DNA of 64,000 bases from Thermomonas sp. S9. Its GTDB lineage: Bacteria; Pseudomonadota; Gammaproteobacteria; Xanthomonadales; Xanthomonadaceae. Below the pieces are notes generated by a model. That model did not search any database and had not been told where the DNA came from. It saw only the letters and a program-made list of their open reading frames with translations. The position numbers were made by a program, and so were the translations under genes. Position 1 is the stretch's first letter. Each line of letters starts with the position of its first letter. The stretch spans positions 248,001 through 312,000 of the forward strand of contig NZ_JAJDFY010000001.1 of NCBI RefSeq assembly GCF_024704365.1, in the 5' to 3' direction. Shown here piece by piece: positions 59,966 to 64,000 of the stretch.

Positions 59966-59983
59966 TGTCAAGGAAGCTTGACA
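59966..59983. promoter_or_regulatory. operator 1, perfect inverted repeat
   Basis: TGTCAAG-GAAG-CTTGACA. The right half supplies the promoter's -35 TTGACA. Confidence 0.75.
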
Positions 59984-60007
59984 AGCGTTCCGCGGGCACC
60001 GTATCGT
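59978..60007 (+). promoter_or_regulatory. promoter of the XRE operon
   Basis: Consensus -35 TTGACA (59978-59983), an 18-base spacer, -10 TATCGT (60002-60007). It lies between and partly within the two operators, so repressor binding would block it. Confidence 0.65.
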
Positions 60008-60009
60008 CG

Positions 60010-60027
60010 TGTCAAGCATCCTTGACA
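60010..60027. promoter_or_regulatory. operator 2, perfect inverted repeat
   Basis: TGTCAAG-CATC-CTTGACA, identical arms to operator 1, 44 bases away centre to centre, covering the predicted start point (about 60014). Confidence 0.75.
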
Positions 60028-60038
60028 TGAGGTGGCGC

Positions 60039-60209
60039 ATGACCCCGCAAGACCCGAAGCAGCTGCGCGGCCCAGGGATCGCGTTCCTCGGTGCCGGCGT
60101 GGCGTTCTCGGCGGCCGCGCTGGCCGCCGGGCAGGCTGCCTTCATCGGCGTGGGCTCGGCCCTCATCGCGCTGGGCGTGGTGTTCCTCGCCCGCTCGCGT
60201 CGGGGTTGA
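60039..60209 (+). CDS. small two-helix membrane protein
   Basis: 56 residues: a charged start (MTPQDPKQLRG), two hydrophobic helices (GIAFLGAGVAFSAAALAAG and FIGVGSALIALGVVFLA) and an RSRRG end. No family recognised. GAGGTGG precedes the ATG. First gene of the operon under the TGTCAAG operators. Confidence 0.6.
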   Translation: MTPQDPKQLRGPGIAFLGAGVAFSAAALAAGQAAFIGVGSALIALGVVFLARSRRG

Positions 60210-60213
60210 ACCG

Positions 60214-60504
60214 ATGACCCTGCGCCGCTGGATGTGGATCTTCGTGGTGATCGGCCTGGCCGCGCTGGCCCTGGCAGGCGCGGGCCGCTGGCTGCTGGCC
60301 TGGCCGGGCGCGGCGGTGGGGACGTGGGCCGGGATCGGCGCCGGCTACCTGCTGGGTGCGGCGCTGCTGGCGCTGATGCCGCGCTGGTGGCGCCAGCACT
60401 GCGACGAGATGTACGCGCAGCCGGCCGGCCGCCGCTACCTGCGCGCGCTGTGGCCGATCATGGTCGCCTATTCCCTCACCCTGTTCCTGTCGCTGTGGCG
60501 GTGA
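60214..60504 (+). CDS. small membrane protein
   Basis: 96 residues, three hydrophobic helices ([55 protein letters not shown]) and a middle HCDEMYAQPAGRRYLRAL loop. Family not recognised. It begins 5 bases after the previous stop and overlaps the next start by GTGA. Confidence 0.6.
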   Translation: MTLRRWMWIFVVIGLAALALAGAGRWLLAWPGAAVGTWAGIGAGYLLGAALLALMPRWWRQHCDEMYAQPAGRRYLRALWPIMVAYSLTLFLSLWR

Positions 60505-60809
60505 AACGCGGGATCGACTCGCTGCCGCTGCGCGCACTGGTGGCCATCCTGCCCGCGCTGCCGATCGCCCTGTTGATGCGCGCCGCACTGCGCTACCTGC
60601 GCGAGATCGACGAGCTGCAGCGGCGGATCGAGACCGAGGCGATCGGCATCGCCAGCCTGCTGGTGGCGCTGCTGTACTTCGCCGGCGGGCTGCTGCAGAA
60701 GGCGAAGGTGATCGACCTGGATGCCGCCGCCGCGATGATCTGGGTGTTCCCGCTGCTGTGCCTCGTCTACGGCATCGCCAAGATGGCACTGACGAAGCGC
60801 TACCTGTGA
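60501..60809 (+). CDS. small membrane protein
   Basis: 102 residues from GTG 60501. A helix (LRALVAILPALPIALLMRAAL), a charged ALRYLREIDELQRRIETEA turn, then two more hydrophobic helices. The RYLREIDELQRRI stretch looks conserved, and I have seen it beside XRE genes in related genomes, but this is memory only. Overlaps the previous stop. Confidence 0.6.
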   Translation: MKRGIDSLPLRALVAILPALPIALLMRAALRYLREIDELQRRIETEAIGIASLLVALLYFAGGLLQKAKVIDLDAAAAMIWVFPLLCLVYGIAKMALTKRYL

Positions 60810-60819
60810 GGCCCGCCCG

Positions 60820-61017
60820 GTGAACAACCGCCTGCGCGAGCTGCGGGAACGCGAGGGCCTGTCGCAGGGCGAGCTGGCGCTGCGGCTGGAGGTCTCGCGG
60901 CAGACCGTCAACGCGCTGGAGACCGGCAAGTACGACCCGTCGCTGCCGCTGGCGTTCCGCATCGCCCGCCTGTTCGATTGCCGGATCGAAGACGTGTTCC
61001 TGCCCGATGCTCCCTGA
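60820..61017 (+). CDS. small XRE-family transcriptional regulator
   Basis: 65 residues, little more than a helix-turn-helix: LRELREREGLSQGELALRLEVSRQTVNALETGKYDPSLPLAF. This matches the YgzD/YozG-type Cro/CI-like regulators that bind short inverted repeats. Start GTG 60820. It is last in the small-protein operon and is the natural candidate to bind the two TGTCAAG operators, giving autorepression. Confidence 0.9.
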   Translation: MNNRLRELREREGLSQGELALRLEVSRQTVNALETGKYDPSLPLAFRIARLFDCRIEDVFLPDAP

Positions 61018-61062
61018 TCCCCTTCCCTCCTTCCACCACGCCCCTCCTGCGAGGTCGTCCCG

Positions 61063-62607
61063 ATGAACTCCCGCAAGACCCGATTCGCGCTGGCCGCCGC
61101 GATCGCCGCCGCGATCCTCGGCTACAAGGCCCTGCAACCCAAGCCCGGGGACGCCAGCACCGCGCCCGCCGCCGGCTCGCCGGCGCCGGTGGCCGCGGCC
61201 AAGCCGGTGATGCTGGGCACGATTCCGTTCACGCCATGCACGCTCAGCTCGCCGATGAGCAAGGACAGCCTGGAGGCGCTGTGTGGCCACTATGCAGTGC
61301 CGGAAGACCGCGCGCATCCGGCAGCACGCAAGATCACGCTCAACCTCGCCTGGCTGCAGCCGACCGCCAATGGCGAACAGCAGCCCGACCCGGTGTTTTT
61401 CCTGGCCGGCGGCCCCGGCCAATCGGCGGTGGACACCTTCCCGGCCATGGATCCCGTGTTCAAGGAAGTCCGCAAGCACCGCAGCGTGATCCTGGTCGAC
61501 CAGCGCGGCACCGGGCGCTCCAATCTGCTGTCGTGCAGGCCATCCAAGGATGACGACGATGCCGACACCTCGCCCGCGGCGATGCAGGCACAGGCGGCAG
61601 CCTGCGCGGCCGAGCTGTCGAAGAAGGCCGACCTGCGCTTCTACACCACCACCGACGCGGTCGCCGACCTCGACGCGGTGCGCCAGGCGATCGGCGCCAA
61701 GCAGATCAACCTGGTCGGCGTGAGCTACGGCACCCGCGTGGCCCAGCAGTACGCCATGCGCCATCCACAGGCCACGCGCAGCATCGTGCTGGACTCGCCG
61801 GTGCCCAACAAACTGGGCCTCGGCAACATCTTCGCGCGCAACCTGGACGACGCGCTCACCCTGCAGTTCGGCCTGTGCAGCAAGGATCCCGCCTGCAGGG
61901 GCGCGCTGGGCGATCCGCGCGCCGAGCTCGACGTGCTGCTGACCACCCTGCGCGCGCACCCGGCGCAGGTGCAATACCGCGACGCCACCAGCGGCGAGAT
62001 GAAGCAGGGCACCCTGCGCGCCGAGACGGTCGCCGGGCTGGTCCGCATGTACGCCTACATGCCGCTGGCCGCGGGGCTGCTGCCGAAGCTGATCCACGAG
62101 GCCAACGCCGGCCGTTACGAGAACCTGATGGCGCTGGCGCGGATGCTGACCGACGGCATGCAGGACGCGATGGCGATGGGCATGCAGCTCTCGGTGGTGT
62201 GCAGCGAGGACGCCGACAGCATGGTCACCCGCGCCGAGGACGCCGGCACCGTGCTGGGCAACGCGCTGCCGTCGGGCATGGCCGCGATGTGCAAGGCCTG
62301 GCCGAAGGGCAAGGTGCCCGCCGATTTCAACCAGCCGCTGGCCACCCCGGTGCCGGCGCTGGTGCTGGCCGGCGAATTCGACCCGGTGACGCCGCCCCGT
62401 TACGGCAGGGAGATCGTCCAGCACCTGCCGAATGGCCGCCTGTTCGTGCTCCGGGGCCAGGGCCACTCGGTGCTGGGCGCTGGCTGCATGCCGAAGCTGC
62501 TTGCCCAGTTCATCGAGCACGCGGACGCCAAGGCGCTGGACGGGACCTGCCTGGACAAGCTCGGCTACCCCGCCCCCTTCGTCAGCTTCAACGGCGCCGC
62601 GCCCTGA
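61063..62607 (+). CDS. S33-family alpha/beta hydrolase (tripeptidyl aminopeptidase-like)
   Basis: 514 residues. An N-terminal signal or anchor (TRFALAAAIAAAILGYKAL) and a Pro/Ala linker. Catalytic motifs: GGPGQSA oxyanion loop, DQRGTGRS, nucleophile Ser221 in GVSYGTR, Asp in GEFDPVTPP and His in GQGHSVLGAGC. TAP-like C-terminal domain. Likely an exported peptidase. GAGG lies before ATG. Same strand as the XRE operon (45-base gap) and the ABC genes after it. Confidence 0.87.
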   Translation: MNSRKTRFALAAAIAAAILGYKALQPKPGDASTAPAAGSPAPVAAAKPVMLGTIPFTPCTLSSPMSKDSLEALCGHYAVPEDRAHPAARKITLNLAWLQPTANGEQQPDPVFFLAGGPGQSAVDTFPAMDPVFKEVRKHRSVILVDQRGTGRSNLLSCRPSKDDDDADTSPAAMQAQAAACAAELSKKADLRFYTTTDAVADLDAVRQAIGAKQINLVGVSYGTRVAQQYAMRHPQATRSIVLDSPVPNKLGLGNIFARNLDDALTLQFGLCSKDPACRGALGDPRAELDVLLTTLRAHPAQVQYRDATSGEMKQGTLRAETVAGLVRMYAYMPLAAGLLPKLIHEANAGRYENLMALARMLTDGMQDAMAMGMQLSVVCSEDADSMVTRAEDAGTVLGNALPSGMAAMCKAWPKGKVPADFNQPLATPVPALVLAGEFDPVTPPRYGREIVQHLPNGRLFVLRGQGHSVLGAGCMPKLLAQFIEHADAKALDGTCLDKLGYPAPFVSFNGAAP

Positions 62608-62647
62608 GCCGGCCCCGCCACGACACGACTTCTCAAGGACTGACGCA

Positions 62648-63403
62648 ATGATCGTTGCAGAACACCTCCGCAAGACCTTCCCCGGACGGGGCAAGGACAA
62701 GACCCCGGTGGTCGCCGTGGACGACGTCGGCTTCACCGCCCGCGACGGCGAGATCACCGGCCTGCTGGGTCCGAACGGCGCCGGCAAGACCACCACCCTG
62801 CGCATGCTCTACACCCTGATGGCCCCGGAATCCGGGCGCGTGCTGGTGGATGGCATCGACGTGGCCAGCGACGCCGCGCGCGTGCGCCGCCACCTCGGCG
62901 TGCTGCCCGACGCGCGCGGCGTGTACAAGCGCCTGACCGCGCGCGAGAACATCGACTACTTCGGCAGGCTGCACGGGATGGCCCCGGCGGAGATCGCCGC
63001 GCGCACCGGCAAGCTGGCGCAGGCGCTGCAGATGGAGGATTTCCTCGACCGCGCCACCGAAGGGTTCTCGCAGGGCCAGCGCACCAAGACCGCGATCGCG
63101 CGCGCGCTGGTGCATGACCCGAAGAACGTGATCCTGGACGAGCCCACCAACGGCCTCGACGTGATGACCACCCGCGGGCTGCGTGGGTTCCTGCAGGAGC
63201 TGCGCGCCGAAGGCCGCTGCGTGATCTTTTCCAGCCACATCATGCAGGAGGTCGCCGCACTGTGTGATCGCATCGTGATCATCGCCAGCGGCCGGGTCAC
63301 CGCGCAGGGCACCCCGGACGAGCTGCGCACGCTCACCGGCGAGACCAACCTGGAAGACGCCTTCGTGAAACTGATCGGCAGCGAAGAGGGCCTGCACGCA
63401 TGA
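62648..63403 (+). CDS. natA: ABC transporter ATP-binding protein, NatA-like
   Basis: 251 residues. Walker A GPNGAGKTT, a variant signature FSQGQRTKTAIARA, Walker B NVILDEPTNGLD, H-loop SSHI. Resembles NatA of Na+-exporting NatAB, but the substrate is not shown by sequence. AAGGA precedes ATG 62648. The stop overlaps natB by ATGA. Confidence 0.88.
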   Translation: MIVAEHLRKTFPGRGKDKTPVVAVDDVGFTARDGEITGLLGPNGAGKTTTLRMLYTLMAPESGRVLVDGIDVASDAARVRRHLGVLPDARGVYKRLTARENIDYFGRLHGMAPAEIAARTGKLAQALQMEDFLDRATEGFSQGQRTKTAIARALVHDPKNVILDEPTNGLDVMTTRGLRGFLQELRAEGRCVIFSSHIMQEVAALCDRIVIIASGRVTAQGTPDELRTLTGETNLEDAFVKLIGSEEGLHA

Positions 63404-64000
63404 ACAAGACCTCTTTTACCACCGTGATGCTGACGGTGATGCGCAAGGAATGGCTGGACTTCTTCCGCGACCGCCGCACGTTCTTGCTGTCGCTGCTGAT
63501 GGCCCCACTGCTGTACCCGCTGATCTTCCTGGGCATCGGCAAGCTCACCCAGCTACGCGCCGAGACCCAGCTGGAGAAGACCCTCAGCGTGCCGGTGGTC
63601 GGCATGGAACGGGCGCCGAACCTGATGAAGTTCCTGGCCACCTACGGCATCGACGCCAAGCCGGCGCCGGCGGACATCGAAGCGCGCGTACGCGCGCAGC
63701 AGGAAGACCTGGCGCTGGCGATCGATGCCGACTTCGCCAAGGACTGGACGGCCGGCAAGCCCGCCAAGATCGACATCATCACCGACACCACCCGCCGCAA
63801 CGGCGACGTCAAGGTGGCGCGGGTCAGCAAGGTGCTGGAGAGCTACGGCAGCGGCGTCGGCGCGATGCGCCTGCTGGTGCGCGGCATCAACCCGGCCATC
63901 GCCGCCCCGCTGCAGGTGGGCACCCGCGACATGGCCACGCCGGAAGCCAAGAACAGCCAGTTCATGTCGATCCTGCTGCCAATGATCCTGACCATCTTCG
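63400..64000 (+). CDS. natB: ABC transporter permease, NatB-like (cut by window end)
   Basis: First 200 residues. One membrane helix (RTFLLSLLMAPLLYPLIFLG) then a large extracytoplasmic domain (about 50-185) and the start of a second helix (ILLPMILTIF) at the edge. This order is usual for ABC-2 NatB permeases. The rest lies beyond base 64000. Confidence 0.85.
   Translation, partial: MNKTSFTTVMLTVMRKEWLDFFRDRRTFLLSLLMAPLLYPLIFLGIGKLTQLRAETQLEKTLSVPVVGMERAPNLMKFLATYGIDAKPAPADIEARVRAQQEDLALAIDADFAKDWTAGKPAKIDIITDTTRRNGDVKVARVSKVLESYGSGVGAMRLLVRGINPAIAAPLQVGTRDMATPEAKNSQFMSILLPMILTIF

Overview
The window is a stretch of ordinary, gene-dense chromosome from a very GC-rich gammaproteobacterium. 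Gene content and protein similarity that I recognise (rhlB-trxA-rho, tamAB, glyQS, tatABC, the mla cluster with mlaA at its end, ttcA, rdgC) point to the Xanthomonadaceae, in the Lysobacter / Luteimonas / Thermomonas range. This is recognition from memory, not a database result. No tRNA, rRNA, CRISPR array, prophage or complete insertion sequence was seen.

Layout. 1-11.1 kb: tail of plsB, a DUF465 protein, ttcA, rdgC, a YgjP-type metalloprotease, hemH with a hydrolase, a SYLF protein, tatABC and two membrane-protein genes. 11.2-27 kb: glyQS, tamAB, ftsEX coupled to a double-receiver protein, rhlB, trxA and rho. 27-39.5 kb: a META lipoprotein, uppP, glnA, an M61 peptidase, an I78 inhibitor, an MFS pump, folE, an acyl-CoA dehydrogenase and crcB. 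39.7-49.4 kb: mlaFEDC-mlaA, rmuC, a VIT1-type transporter, rlmI, a TerC-family exporter and a rhomboid protease. 49.6-64 kb: a tripartite NodT/EmrA/EmrB pump, hrpB, tatD, yadGH, a ferredoxin-NADP reductase, an XRE-controlled set of small membrane proteins, an S33 hydrolase and a NatAB-type ABC exporter cut by the window edge.

The regulatory DNA is the most informative part. I see: a sigma-54 promoter with two NtrC boxes 32 bp apart before glnA; a fluoride riboswitch before crcB; a yybP-ykoY manganese riboswitch ending in an intrinsic terminator before the TerC gene; two perfect TGTCAAG-N4-CTTGACA operators around the promoter of the XRE operon; a 153-bp IS5-type MITE with CTAA target duplication in front of rho; a 119-bp nested palindrome between the divergent hrpB and tatD promoters; and a repeated layout in which a TANNNT -10 box ends six bases before ATG, as expected for leaderless mRNAs.

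A caution on quality. About sixteen conserved genes (plsB, hemH, RDD, GATase, M61, I78, acyl-CoA dehydrogenase, mlaF, mlaC, mlaA, VIT1, rlmI, emrA, hrpB, fpr and a membrane protein) are broken by one or two short indels, while the protein sequence continues perfectly in another frame. Most lie in C or G runs; five are an extra T in a GC-CAG context. So many simultaneous breaks, some in genes that are normally needed, look like sequencing error rather than decay. I annotate these genes across the break and give its position.
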